From NCBI GenBank assembly GCA_023678885.1, contig CM043005.1:6562314-6626313 (forward strand): a DNA stretch of 64,000 nucleotides, given 5' to 3'. How positions within the stretch are numbered: position 1 is the first letter of the stretch; every line of letters begins with the position of its first letter. Below the pieces are notes generated by a model, which ran no database searches, was not told where the DNA came from, and saw nothing but the letters and a program-made list of their open reading frames with translations. The DNA is from Pogostemon cablin. Lineage: Eukaryota; Streptophyta; Magnoliopsida; Lamiales; Lamiaceae. The translations under genes were made by a program, and so were the position numbers. Below are positions 31,670 through 41,895 of the stretch, piece by piece.

Positions 31670-33281
31670 TGAACTTGGTCTCAATTTTGGTATAAATTGA
31701 TAAGAGTAAGTGTACTCTATCATTGTGTAGAATGTAGTGACCAAGTACAAAATTTATAATATCGAACCCAAGGAAGAAAGTGTATGTATCCGTATTCAAA
31801 AGATGTTTCACTCTAGAAGGACTAATTAATTTAAAGGATATGATGATTAACACAGCAAACTACCTAAGAAAGCAATTAAAGGATAGAAAATATACATATG
31901 AGATGGATGATGGGTGATGGTGAGCAATCTAAGAAGTATGCAAGGCTTAACCACAATCAAGATCTAGACATCACCTAAAAATGTAAGTTTTTAATGGCAA
32001 ACATTATTAAAAATGGAATAGAAGTAATCACATATGTTCCCTAATCCCTATGACCAAGACAATTAGGTTCTAAACTTTTTACAAGTTTGCAAGCCCCCTA
32101 AGATTGATTCTTACTCTCAATTCCCTTAGAAGGTACTATGATCATAAGTTTGGTTCTTCTCACTCAATTAACAACCGATTAAGATCAATTAACTAAGTGT
32201 TATCTCATGAATATCCCAAGCACAAGAAGGGTATGACTTATCTCTCCCTATACTAACATACATGATCATATAATAAAATGATTCAATTAAAACCCTAGAC
32301 ATAATATTGGAATGACCATCCTAACACTATGAATAAAGAATTTAACCACACAATTCATAACATGAATCAAGTAATCATTTAATCATGAGAAAAATTCCAA
32401 AATCAATTCAATTAAATCATTAAAAATCCTACATATCTAGAATAGTCTTAATCCATCATGTGGCTAGCCTCACATGGGGACTAGTCACTAAAATTCATTA
32501 CAAAATTAATATAATCCATGGCTTGCTCCAATTGAGCCAAATAATGAAGAAAACAACAAATCAAAGGTTGATGGGCTTCCCTTTTGAAGTTGGCCTTATC
32601 TTCCTTCAATATGTTCCAATCTTCACTCCTTGATGTTCTTCCCTTCTTATATTGGTGGATTGGTGGAATGGATTAGTGGAATGGATGGATGAGTGGTAGA
32701 TGGATGGATGAATGGAGAGGAGGATGAATGAATGAATGGAGGATGGATGGATGAATGGAGGATAGATGGTGTGTGAGAGCAGCCCCCTGATTTGTTCTGG
32801 TGGAGGATTGGGAGGTTTTGGATATTTATACCCCCTTGAAAAGTCCTAATTTTGTACTGCAGAATTGGATATTTTGCACAAAAATTCGACCGAATTTTTG
32901 TGCTTCAGTTGGATTTTTCTTACAGTGTGTGTAGCCTTCGATGCTCTGTTTTTGCCCGTGTTTTTCACAAAAATGCACAAAAATTCGACCGAATTTTTCC
33001 CCCTCGGTCGAATTTTTGTGACAGCTTCGCGCTGCTTCACTGTTTTGGCTCGTTTTCCCTCGTTTTAACTCCAAATTGTGATCCGCTTTTTCCTACATCT
33101 TCCTCTTCACTTATAGAATCTATTTATACCTGAAAATTATAAAAATTCCACCAAAGTACAAATTCTCCAAATATTTAAAAATATCGCGCAATCTAGAGCA
33201 CTTAAACACTCAAACTAAGCATAATTGTATGGAACCATGCTATAATTGGACTCTAAATTCATAAAATTTCTACACTCATCA
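31670..33281 (-). repeat. 5' LTR of the non-autonomous element
   Basis: 1612 bp, uninterrupted, TGAACTTGG...CTCATCA on the plus strand. It contains an ATGG minisatellite and several AATTCGACCGAATTTT palindromes (about 32884 and 32980). Confidence 0.9.
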
Positions 33282-33286
33282 TGGTA

Positions 33287-34354
33287 TCAAGCAAACATCC
33301 CATCAATGGTATCACAACTTTCATCAAATTATCACCTCTTTTGGTTTTGAGGTAAATGTTGTTGATGATTGTCTATACTGCAAGTTCAGTGGGAGTAAAT
33401 ATGTCTTCTTTGTTTTGTATGTCGATGATATTCTTCTTGCAAGTAATGATATATGCTTATTGCACGAAACTAAGAGATTTCTTGCAAAGAAATTCGAAAT
33501 GAAAGATCTTGGTGATGCCTCTTTTTTATTAAGAATCCAAATACTTAGAGATCATTCTCGAGGTATACTTGGATTATCGCAAAAGAGCTATATCGATATA
33601 GTTTTAAGAAGATTCGGCATGAAAGGAAGCAAACCACTAGACACCCCTATGGCTAAGGGAGAAAAATTCAGTCTTAAGAAGTGCCCCAGCAATGATCATG
33701 AGAAAAATGAGATGTAAAAGATTCCTTATGCGTCGACAGTAGGAAGTCTTATGTACGCTCAAGTTTGCACTCGTCCCAATATAGAATTTATAGTAAGAGT
33801 TTTTGGGAGGTATTTAAGCAATCCAGGAGAGCAACACTGAAAAGCGGCCAAACGCGTAATGCGTTACTTAAAGAGAACAATGGATTATATGCTTACTTAT
33901 CAGAGGTTGGAGAATTTGGAGACTGTTGTATACTCTGACTCTAATTTTGCTGGATGTCAAGATAGCAATACGTTCCACATCGAGTTATGTGTTTACGTTG
34001 GCTGGAGGAGCTATTTCTTGGAAGTCTGCTAAACAGATTCTTGTAGCTTCTTCCACCATGACTGCAGAGTTCATCGTTTGTTATGAAACATCCAATCATG
34101 CAATATGGTTACGAAACTTTGTCACTGGGCTGCGTGTGGTTGACGGTATCAAAAGACCGTTGAAAATATATTGTGATAATAGTTCAGCAGTGCTATACTC
34201 CAATAACAACATACGTGCTACTAAATCAAAATTCATTGAAAGTAAGTGCCTTGTTGTTAAGGAGAGAGTTCAGAATAAACAAATTATTGTTGAACACATA
34301 GGAACAGACAGCATGCTAGCAGATCCACTAACTAAGGCATTAACCCCGAAGGTG
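33287..34354 (+). pseudogene. copia reverse transcriptase (second part) and RNase H
   Basis: Resumes the RT right after the insertion (HQWYHNFHQIITSFGFEVN). It contains the catalytic box FVLYVDDILLAS (YVDD, about 33415), then the RT tail and RNase H with SASSTMTAEF-like VASSTMTAEF, IYCDNSSAVLYSNN and MLADPLTKAL. Stops (33715, 33838) and a frame change near 33950 disable it. Confidence 0.9.
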
Positions 34355-34561
34355 TACTCACTATATTTCATCTATGTCATTAAGTATATTAATAAGGTGA
34401 TTGTCGGGGTTTAACCATGAATAGTAATGTGGTGAATGCTGCAGTAATTCCATTGTTAGTATATGAGATGGATCAGATTGTTGAAGGTAGTCTGAATGAA
34501 TAGCATAAAGTTGTGCACTAATGATTCTTAGTATAATTGTCTTCGGAAGTAATATATAGCC

Positions 34562-34573
34562 CAAGTGGGAGAT
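34562..34573 (+). other. copia polypurine tract
   Basis: CAAGTGGGAGAT directly before the 3' LTR; AAGTGGGAGATTGTT is the usual copia junction. Confidence 0.8.
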
Positions 34574-35037
34574 TGTTAGAAAATTTATATTTCTTATATA
34601 ATTTAATTGTGGGCAATATATTAATATTCAATTATATTAGCTATTCAAATAATATATATTGGGCTTAATTAAGTGATTAAAATAAAGTAAAAGTCCATGG
34701 GCTACATTATTTGATATGGGCCAATGAGTAGATACCCGATATTACTTAATCAGGTGATTATGAGTAGCCTATTTGAGTAATATATATAGATGCCCTAGGT
34801 TGTGGTCCCCGACACTAAGCTGCACGCTGTTTTCTCTTTCCCATCTAAAGAGATTACGAAGGTTTTGAGGGAAATTTAGAGGTTTAGTTGAGGAAGGCCT
34901 TAAACCTGCTGATCTTCCATTTAATTCCACATAAGAAGATCAATAGATCAAGATATTTCTCTTTTCAATAATTTTATGGATCTTGTTGAATCATGTTAGG
35001 GATTAAAGTATTTGGATTAAATTTATTATTTCCAACA
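34574..35037 (+). repeat. copia 3' LTR
   Basis: 464 bp, TGTTAGAAAA...CCAACA, followed by the target duplication ATCAT. It has many differences from 9008-9453. Confidence 0.92.
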
Positions 35038-35042
35038 ATCAT

Positions 35043-35449
35043 AAAAAGAATATTTTCGACCAACTCACTTCCAGATTCTTAATTCTAATTCATCTACAGC
35101 CTTCTTTCAGTGATATCTCCTCAATTTCCAAAATCTTGTCATTTTTTGATTTTCCAATAAGCCAAATTGTACCCATACATAAAAATTGCTACAATATTAG
35201 TATTTAAATATTAAAGATCTTATTATTTTTATTTTTAAATCTTTTTTATGATAAACTAAACGAGTTAGATAATATAAAATTAATCAAGGGAAAATTTCAA
35301 GTGAGATATTTTGAGATGGATAAAAATTTAATCCATTTTTTTTATTGAAGATGGTTTTTACTCAATAAATTAATCTATTTCTTTTATTCAATCTTGGATA
35401 CAGGAATATCACACAAAAAAAAGTATATATATATATATATATGTGTGTG
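35043..35449. repeat. host segment: copy 1 right part, then start of copy 2
   Basis: The text with CCAGATTCTTAATTCTAATT and CATCTACAGCC (35070-35100) and CCAATAAGCCA (35154) parallels 37930-38060. ACTCAATAAATTAATCTATT (35358) begins the second copy. No gene is recognised. Confidence 0.7.
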
Positions 35450-35550
35450 TGTAACAACAAATTTTGTATTTATCATAAAATAAACACAAAAAGGATTAAT
35501 TGTTATCTCAATTTCTGTATATATATGTATATATGTTAATTTTGTATTTT

Positions 35551-35607
35551 GAAGAGTTGGCTACAAGAGCTCACGACATTGAGTTGAGTTCTTGTAGCCA
35601 ACTCTTC
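35551..35607. repeat. inverted repeat (palindromic gag junction)
   Basis: GAAGAGTTGGCTACAAG at 35551 is mirrored by CTTGTAGCCAACTCTTC. The arms extend to 22 of 23 matching positions around an 11-nt spacer. The plus strand encodes FEELATRAHDIELS, and the minus strand encodes FEELATRTQ at the end of the gag remnant, so the same gag segment is present in both orientations. Confidence 0.85.
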
Positions 35608-35609
35608 AA

Positions 35610-36740
35610 AAGTTTTAGGCCGAATTCCTTAGAGTATGTAGCTAAGATTCTATTGTATCCCTTGAATGCACATTTCTATAGCTAAAGTTTCTGATAGCAT
35701 TTCTTTGCAATTGAGGCTTAGGCTCCTCCATCTATTTATATAATCGATGACATATTCTTCACCAATTTGATGAGTATTTGTTAGCTCCATCATACTAACA
35801 ATTCTTTGTGTGCTATAGAAATGGTTGAGGAATACTTTTTCCATTTGCCCCCAGCTGTCAATAGAGTTAGCTTCCAAATCGATATACCAATCGAAGGTAT
35901 TTTCTTTTAAAGATCAGACGAATTGTCTTACCATGTGATCTCCATAGGTCCCCGCATCATTGCATGTCTCGACGAAGTGCACAACATGTTGTCTTGGGTT
36001 GCCTTTGTCATCGAATTGTTGAAACTTGGGAGGTTGATAGTCAGTTGGCATCCTCAAGTTGTCAATCCTCTTTGTATATAGCTTGGCGTATGTTGAAGAA
36101 GATTTTGGGCTTCCTTCAAACTTGTCTTTTATCGTCTCTATGACGATGTTCTTTAGTTGGTTAATATGAAGCATGCCGTCAGCTAAAACTTCCACTTTTC
36201 CTCAACTTGTTTCTTTTCAGGTGAATGATGTTTTGTCCAGTCTTCCTGCTCATGATCATCCTCAACTTGTTTCTTATTTGCATGGTTTGTCTCCGCATTA
36301 TCCATTTTCTTCATAAGTACAGAGATCTTTACGTCTTGAGCTTCCATGTGCTTGTTGAGTCGTTCAATGGCTCTCATCATACTTGCGAGTTGATCCTCAA
36401 TGGTCATAGCACTTGTCGTCATCACTGTAGCTTCAGTTGAGGCAGGTGGTGAGCTTGGCATGGAGCGAGGAGTTAAGCAGATAGAGTCATCTTCACCATC
36501 TTTGTCGGTGTGCAATGGCTTATTGAGAGTAATCCCCACCATAAGATTTGTCTTTGAGGAGCCTTCAGACATACTTCTTGTAGTGACTTTAACCTTTTCA
36601 GTTTGCAACTCTGGAGGCTTTGATGCCGTAGTCCTTCGTATCACAATCTTTAGCAGAATCATAACTTGTGTCTTCACAGCTTGTAGCTCTAAAGGCTTTG
36701 AGGTAGATGACCTTTTTATCATGATCCTAAGATGAGTCAT
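35610..36740 (-). pseudogene. gypsy-type gag (frameshifted)
   Basis: Three frame segments. 36740-36183 is an N-terminal part with a coiled coil (MMRAIERLNKHMEAQDVKIS). 36195-35914 includes MPTDYQPPKFQQFDDKGNPR, the start of the capsid-like domain. 35877-35650 has DSWGQMEKVFLNHFYSTQRI and INRWRSLSLNCKE. The order and motifs are those of a plant gypsy gag; the frame changes make it non-functional. Confidence 0.82.
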
Positions 36741-36811
36741 ACTTTATATCTTCGAGCTTGTTGAGAAAAGAGATGAGAGGTAGAGACTGTCCCACTAGGC
36801 GTGCCAAAATT

Positions 36812-37730
36812 TGTAACAACAAATTTTCTATTTATAATAAAATAAACACAAAAAGGTGAACAAAGATAATTTCAGATGGATTTAATTTATAAGATAATGT
36901 AAACGAGTTACAATCTCAATTAATCCTCTGATTCTTCTCTCGAACCAATTTGGCTTTACTTGACTTTGACTTGATTTATGTGTATTGACTTTGACTTCTT
37001 TGACTAGAGTGTATGGTGACTGTATTGACAGCGTGTTTGTTGAGCCGGATCTTCAAATGAAGCTTGTCCGAGCTCGGATGTGTAGTCTTGTAATGTTGAT
37101 CCGGAGGCGTTAAGCCTTTATTCGGATTAAACGTTGACTGGAGAGCTTTCTGTGGAGAAAGTGGTTGATTGTAAGAAACATCAAATCTGAGGGGCTTAGC
37201 ACCTTGATCTTAGATCGAGTGTTGTTTCTGACCACGCTGGATCGGAGGGGTGTAGAACCTTGATCTCTGATCGGAGGCTGTTGATTTGAAGAACGCCGGA
37301 TCGGAGGGCTTGGCACCTTGATCTATGATCAGAGGCGGTTCTTGACTTGAAGATGCTTGAAGATCTCAAGGGAGCACTGCTCGTATTCTTAATCTCTTCA
37401 GAAGCGTCTACGTCTTCAGATATTTTAGTGTATCTGGAATGAATGGAGGAGGACTCCTTATATAGGTGAAGGGTTAGGACGCCCCATAAATAACTCGCAA
37501 TCTGATAGATCCAGGGCTGATTTGACCTAATTCTGCGGGCTTGAGCTTTTCACTTGCTTAGGATTTAAGTCACTTATTTGACTGGATCTGGCCTAATTAT
37601 CAATTATTTACTCATTTATTTTAGGAATAGATTTATTTAAATCCCTTAATAAATAAATAAATAATTAATAATTATTTTATAATTTGCCACATATTTTCCT
37701 TTAATAGACTATAAAATTCAAGTGTCTGCA
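36812..37730 (-). repeat. LTR of the truncated gypsy element
   Basis: 919 bp with TG...CA ends on the plus strand. It contains short GATCGGAGG and CACCTTGATCT repeats (37190-37330). Only its first 45 bp match the other end of the element. Confidence 0.75.
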
Positions 37731-37737
37731 AAAAAAA

Positions 37738-37792
<55 letters not shown>
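37731..37792. repeat. poly-A and (TA)n simple repeat
   Basis: About 25 A residues followed by about 17 TA units at the element/host border. The counterpart at the other border is at 35413-35449. Confidence 0.95.
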
Positions 37793-37794
<2 letters not shown>

Positions 37795-38060
37795 GCCCTT
37801 ACATTATCAAAAGAATACCACAGTTCACACTCTCACTCTCTCACAATCAAATTTGGATTCTACACCACTGTGAAAAGAACTTTTTTTTTCTTTTTCTTTT
37901 TGCCACTTGTGTTTTTCATATCAAGCCAAGTATATTCAGATTCCTAATTTTAATTTATCTACAGTTTCCTGAAGTGATCTCCTCCGTCTTGGAAATTTTA
38001 GGCATTTCTCGAATTCCCAATAAGCCACGTTGTACACCCTACATAATCGTGAGACGCTGT
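37793..38060. repeat. host segment, copy 2 right part
   Basis: Parallels 8947-9000 and 35043-35200: ACATTATCAAAAGAATACCA, AATCAAATTTGGATTCTA, CCCAATAAGCCACGTTGTAC. Function unknown; it could be a gene-end remnant because it lies beside the DUF604 cluster. Confidence 0.7.
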
Positions 38061-38741
38061 GTATAATTGTTCTATAAGTAAAATATATTTATTAAGAATA
38101 AGAGTATGTTTTTTTTTAAAATATCATAAATAATTTATTAAATTATGATTATAGTTGTTATAATTAAGTACTATTTAAGAAGTACGTCAATTCAATACCT
38201 TGCAATTGGTAAGAGGGGAAAATGAATCAAATCATTCTTCTTTAAGGTTTAAACTTTTCTTTTTAGGGTATAGTTTTCATCCCTCTTCTACATGTCATCG
38301 AACAATATGATATAGAAGATGATATATCAAAATAACACAAAAAAATTCGAATCGGATTAAGCAATAGTCTCATCAATCTTGCATTCTCTAAATTGAAGCT
38401 CCACGTTGACGCCAACACTCAGGATATCATAACATTCGCATCGATCCATCTACCAATTAGTAAATAACAAATTTTAATTCAATAACAAGAAAACAAAATT
38501 TAAAAAAAAATTAAAATACATTACTTATTCAGATTTTCATTTTCTAACAAGCATATTTTAATAATGGATCGACGTGTGCCATCTCTTGTCCCAACATATA
38601 TATACACACAATAATACTCCAATTTATTTGGTTTAAAAAGTACAACGAAACAAACAATAACATGCAAAATGAGTCATGCTTCAGAGAGTAATATATATAT
38701 ATATATATATTAAATTACGTATATAATCAATGTCCTTATAG

Positions 38742-39024
38742 AGTTAAAATCATTTTTCGTTTCATAATAATATGAAATTTTTTGTTCTGTCTAAAAAAAA
38801 GATGTTATTTTCAATTAATCCCATAACTCTTGACGTTGGCCGATTTTGGTTCCAAAGTCGCCGGAATTTTGCACATGCTTCGCACGTGACTCCTCAATTA
38901 GAGACTTTTCGGCGATTTGGGACCAAAATCGGGCAATGTTGAGAGTTACAGGACTAAATTAAAAATGATATTTTTTTTGTACAAAATCAAAATTACATAT
39001 TATTATGGGACCAAAAGTGAATTT
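38742..39024. mobile_element. MITE with long terminal inverted repeats
   Basis: Starts AGTTAAAATCATTTTTCGTT and ends with the approximate inverse (GGGACCAAAAGTGAATTT). The interior also pairs: CCGATTTTGGTTCCAAAG against TTTGGGACCAAAATCGG. Related to 40009-40677. Confidence 0.7.
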
Positions 39025-39250
39025 GATAATTTTACATTTACTTATTTTTATGAATCAAGATTGAGATTTTAATTTTATTGAACAAAAAAACATACATCAA
39101 ACTTTTTTATTTATTTATTTATTTAATAATAATAATAATAATTATTATTATTATTTCATTGAAATTTTCTAAACAAATAACTTTATAAAAATGCTATGAA
39201 TTCAATTTTCTCATAATCATTCAACACTTAGTATATTATATTTTACAATT

Positions 39251-39501
39251 GGGTTAATTGCAAGAAAAATCACGAACTTCACTCTTATTGTAAATTATTT
39301 CCCCGCCTTTAATCATTGTTGCAAAACGCACCCAATTTGTGATTAAAAAGTTGAGGTTTTTATTTTTTTTAAAAAAAAAATTGGCGCATTTTGCAACAAA
39401 TGCTTAAAGTTGGGGATTAATTTTCAATTTTTCAAAGGTAAGAAGTAATTTGCAATATATAGGAGTAAAGTTTGTGAGTTTTTTTTTTTTGTAATTAACC
39501 C
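39251..39501. mobile_element. Mutator-type MITE with 9-bp target duplication
   Basis: Ends GGGTTAATTGCAAGAAAAAT and, in reverse complement, GGGTTAATTACAAAAAAAAA. It is flanked on both sides by TTTACAATT (39242-39250 and 39502-39510). 251 bp, non-coding. A 9-bp duplication is typical of Mutator-like elements. Confidence 0.88.
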
Positions 39502-39695
39502 TTTACAATTTATTAATACTAAAAAAATTACATTACTCATGCTTTTATGTTATTCAACAAAGTTGAAGAAAAAATATACTCCATTTTTTATTTTTCAATA
39601 TCATGTTAAATTGTTTCGAGAATGGATAGAGTTTAAAATCAAATATCACTATTTTTCTTAACAATTGGGGTGTGTGTATATATATATACTTCATA

Positions 39696-39956
39696 CTCTC
39701 CCGTCTCATTTTAATTTTTACGTTTATTTTATGCATGTAAATTAAGAAATATAGTATTTTAATGTGTAGTGAGTTGAAAGATATAATAGTTTAATATAAA
39801 GAGGATAGTTGTATTAACTATTAATGTTGTGTGTGTTCCATGGAGTTATATTAATTTTTTTGTGTGAGTCTCATCAGCTAAAAAAAGAAACGTAAATATT
39901 GAAATTGGATGCTCAAATTGAAAATATGTAAAGATTTAAGTGAGATGGAGGGAGAA
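39696..39956. mobile_element. Stowaway-type MITE
   Basis: CTCTCCCGTCTCATTTTAAT at the left and, inverted at the right, TCTCCCTCCATCTCACTTAA, with TA adjacent to the left end. Confidence 0.75.
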
Positions 39957-40008
39957 TATTAAAAAAAAATCACATGGAGTAAAATATATTAAAAAAATAT
40001 CAGGATAT

Positions 40009-40677
40009 AGTTAAAATCACTTTTGGTCCCATAACAATAGATTTTTTTGATTTTGTCCCAAAAAAGATATCATTTTCAATTTAGTTCTGTAACACCCAAT
40101 ATTGGTCGATTTTGGTCCCAAATTGCCGGAAAGCCCCAAATTGAGGGGTCACATGCGACACACCTGCAAAATTCGAGCAAAAATTTTAATTTCTGGTGAT
40201 TTTGAGACAAAAATCGGCCAATTCAAGAGTTATGCGACTAAATTGAAAATATGATAAATATCAAAATTAGTCCTGTAAGTATAGACGATTCCAACTTTAG
40301 TCCTTTATTTTCAGCAATTCTCAATTTTGCTACATTTACTCTACTTTTGGTCATTTTTTTCAAACTTTGGTCATTTTTTAGTCCACTTTTGGTTCAAAAT
40401 TTATACATTTAGGACCAATTTTGAATATTTTTTAACATAAAGAACTAAATTTGGAAAAAAAATATATGACTAAATTTGAGAAAATGACTAAATTTGGACG
40501 AAAATGACAAAAATTGGATAAAAAATAACCAAAATTGTGAATGTAAATAATAAAGGACTAAAGTGGAATCGACCATACTTATAGGACCAATTATGATATT
40601 TACTCTTGAAAATAATATCTTTTTTGGGATAGAATAAAATATTTCATATTCTTATGAGACGAAAAATGATTTTAACT
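40009..40677. mobile_element. MITE with long inverted repeats, carrying a nested MITE
   Basis: AGTTAAAATCACTTTTGGTC at the left, matched in reverse complement by AGTTAAAATCATTTTTCGTC at the right. It lies 18 bp from the exon 2 donor site of the pseudogene. Same family as 38742-39024. Confidence 0.75.
40256..40602. mobile_element. nested inverted-repeat MITE
   Basis: AAATATCAAAATTAGTCCTG at the left and, inverted, AAATATCATAATTGGTCCTA at the right. The inner ATTCCAACTTTAGTCCTTTA pairs with TAAAGGACTAAAGTGGAAT. Confidence 0.75.
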
Positions 40678-41224
40678 CTCTGCTTATAGAAATACCTCTT
40701 TCCGCTTAGTTTTGGGGGAGAATACACGAACACCGGACAAATAATCTGCAGTACAGTTGGTACCCGATGTACACAGCGGCAACCCACGCGCCGCCGCTCG
40801 ATCATACGTTGTAAGAACACCGGAGGAAGTCTCATCGACTCTGTTAAAGAAAAACATGTGTGGGGCTTCGCAGGGATCGTGGGAGGGCAACCTGGTATTG
40901 AACATGTACTGCGGTGGCTGTTTTAATTCTCCGTACCAGATGTCGAAGGTTTCGATGGGATTGATGAGGTGGCTCCTGGGCATGATCCTCTCGTATATGT
41001 GTACGGAGTAGCCCCATGAAATCGAGAACGACCAGTTTCTCTGCCGATAGTAGCAGATGGTCTGCTGCAGCAGTCGAGATTGGTCGGCTGCCGCCGCTTT
41101 CATGAGGTGGCGCGTGGAATCGAAACGATCCATGTTTGGGAAAATGGGGTCCACCATGTCGAAATTGTGGAGAGAGAGGAGTGGGAACTTTGGGTGGTAT
41201 GACAAGAATCCTGAGATGTCTCCA

Positions 41225-41866
41225 CAGGGGCGGATACAGGGGGTACAAGGGGTACGGCTGTACCCCCAAACCCCCCCCCAACCCCCCTACCCCCACCCCC
41301 ACCCCACCCCCAATTTCTTTTTAAAATTTTATATATATATATTTATATATATAAATAGTTATATATTAATTAATTTGTATCCCAAATTATTTAATTAATA
41401 TAAATTTATAAACAATTTATCATAATTTTTAATAAATTTACACTATAAACTCATAATAATAATGTCTTACATTGCTTTTTACAAATAAAAAGTAGATGGT
41501 GTCAACAATAATTATAATTTTAGGGTGTTATTTAATTATTATACGATTTTGAATATCAAATACTCCCTCCATCCCTCTAATTACTTCACACTTTTTTTTA
41601 TCCGCTTCAGCACAAATATACTTTCCTAAAAATGGTAGAAATACATCTCAATAATATCCATTTTTTACACATATTTCAATAACTTTATACATATTTTCAT
41701 TAAATTATCTAAAATACTCATTTTTTACACACGTCTAAGCAACTTTAAATATAAAAATTAATTTTTCTTAATTTATGCATACAAAAAACACATGTTACTT
41801 ACTGAGGGAGTAATATTTTTATAATTACGTCGTACTCCCGAAAAAAGTTTCCTGGATCCGCCCATG
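41225..41866. mobile_element. hAT-type MITE inserted in DUF604 exon 2
   Basis: Terminal repeats CAGGGGCGGATACAGG and, inverted, CATGGGCGGATCCAGG. It has a perfect 8-bp target duplication TGTCTCCA (41217-41224 and 41867-41874). No transposase. A Stowaway MITE is nested inside at 41563-41810. Confidence 0.93.
41563..41810. mobile_element. Stowaway-type MITE (nested in hAT MITE)
   Basis: CTCCCTCCATCCCTC at the left and CTGAGGGAG at the right, with TA on both sides (41561-41562 and 41811-41812). Confidence 0.82.
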
Positions 41867-41895
41867 TGTCTCCAATCAAATCCATCAGCAAAAGC

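Larger units (their letters stand above)
25263..33281 (-). mobile_element. non-autonomous Athila-like LTR retrotransposon
   Basis: About 8 kb in opposite orientation to its copia host. LTRs are at 31670-33281 (5') and 25263-28585 (3', enlarged by a solo LTR). Target duplications are TGGTC (25258-25262) and TGGTA (33282-33286), 4 of 5 matching. A tRNA-Asp-type primer-binding site (31651-31669) and a polypurine tract (28586-28600) are present. The internal 3.1 kb has no protease, RT, RNase H or integrase, only two short gag-like or acidic frames. It must use proteins from an autonomous Athila. LTR differences are mostly C/T and G/A, as expected from methylated-cytosine decay. Confidence 0.88.
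9008..35037 (+). mobile_element. old Ty1/copia retrotransposon, split by nested insertions
   Basis: Flanked by the 5-bp target duplication ATCAT (9003-9007 and 35038-35042). LTRs lie at 9008-9453 and 34574-35037, with a primer-binding-like site after the left LTR and a purine tract before the right one. The internal region encodes gag, protease, integrase, reverse transcriptase and RNase H in that order, which is the copia order. It is disabled by many stops and frameshifts. It is interrupted by an Athila element (10903-22454) in gag and a non-autonomous Athila-like element (25263-33281) in reverse transcriptase. The two LTRs differ at many positions, so the insertion is old. Confidence 0.93.
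35450..37730 (-). mobile_element. truncated Ty3/gypsy-type element with gag only
   Basis: A full LTR is at 36812-37730 (TGTAACAACAAATTT...GTGTCTGCA; TATA in CTATATAAGG near 37455 on the minus strand). A primer-binding region lies next to it (minus-strand TTTTGGCACGCCTAGTGGGA). gag is at 35610-36740, and only about 45 bp of the other LTR remains (35450-35494). Pol is absent. It sits between an AT-dinucleotide run and a poly-A/TA run in copy 2 of the duplicated host segment. Confidence 0.8.
38357..41895 (-). pseudogene. DUF604 (Fringe-like) glycosyltransferase pseudogene
   Basis: Two of three family exons remain. Exon 2 (about 41895 down to 40696) encodes DISGFLSYHPKFPLLSLHNF...VFSPKTKRKE and is open, but it is split near its 5' end by a hAT MITE (41225-41866, target duplication TGTCTCCA). 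Its acceptor AG appears lost. Exon 3 (38449-38357) encodes MDRCECYDILSVGVNVELQF... to a TAA, with the usual ECCD motif changed to ECYD. Donor and acceptor of the second intron are intact. That intron is about 2.2 kb and is filled with MITEs. No exon 1 exists upstream, so the membrane anchor and catalytic GDDD domain are missing. It is paralogous to the two complete genes to the right and clearly cannot make the enzyme. Confidence 0.88.

Noticed and set aside
32826..33133. Overlapping frames on both strands
   Set aside because: Caused by AATTCGACCGAATTTT palindromes in the LTR.
37722..38066. Frame starting with lysine and IYIYIY runs
   Set aside because: Translated poly-A and TA simple repeat.
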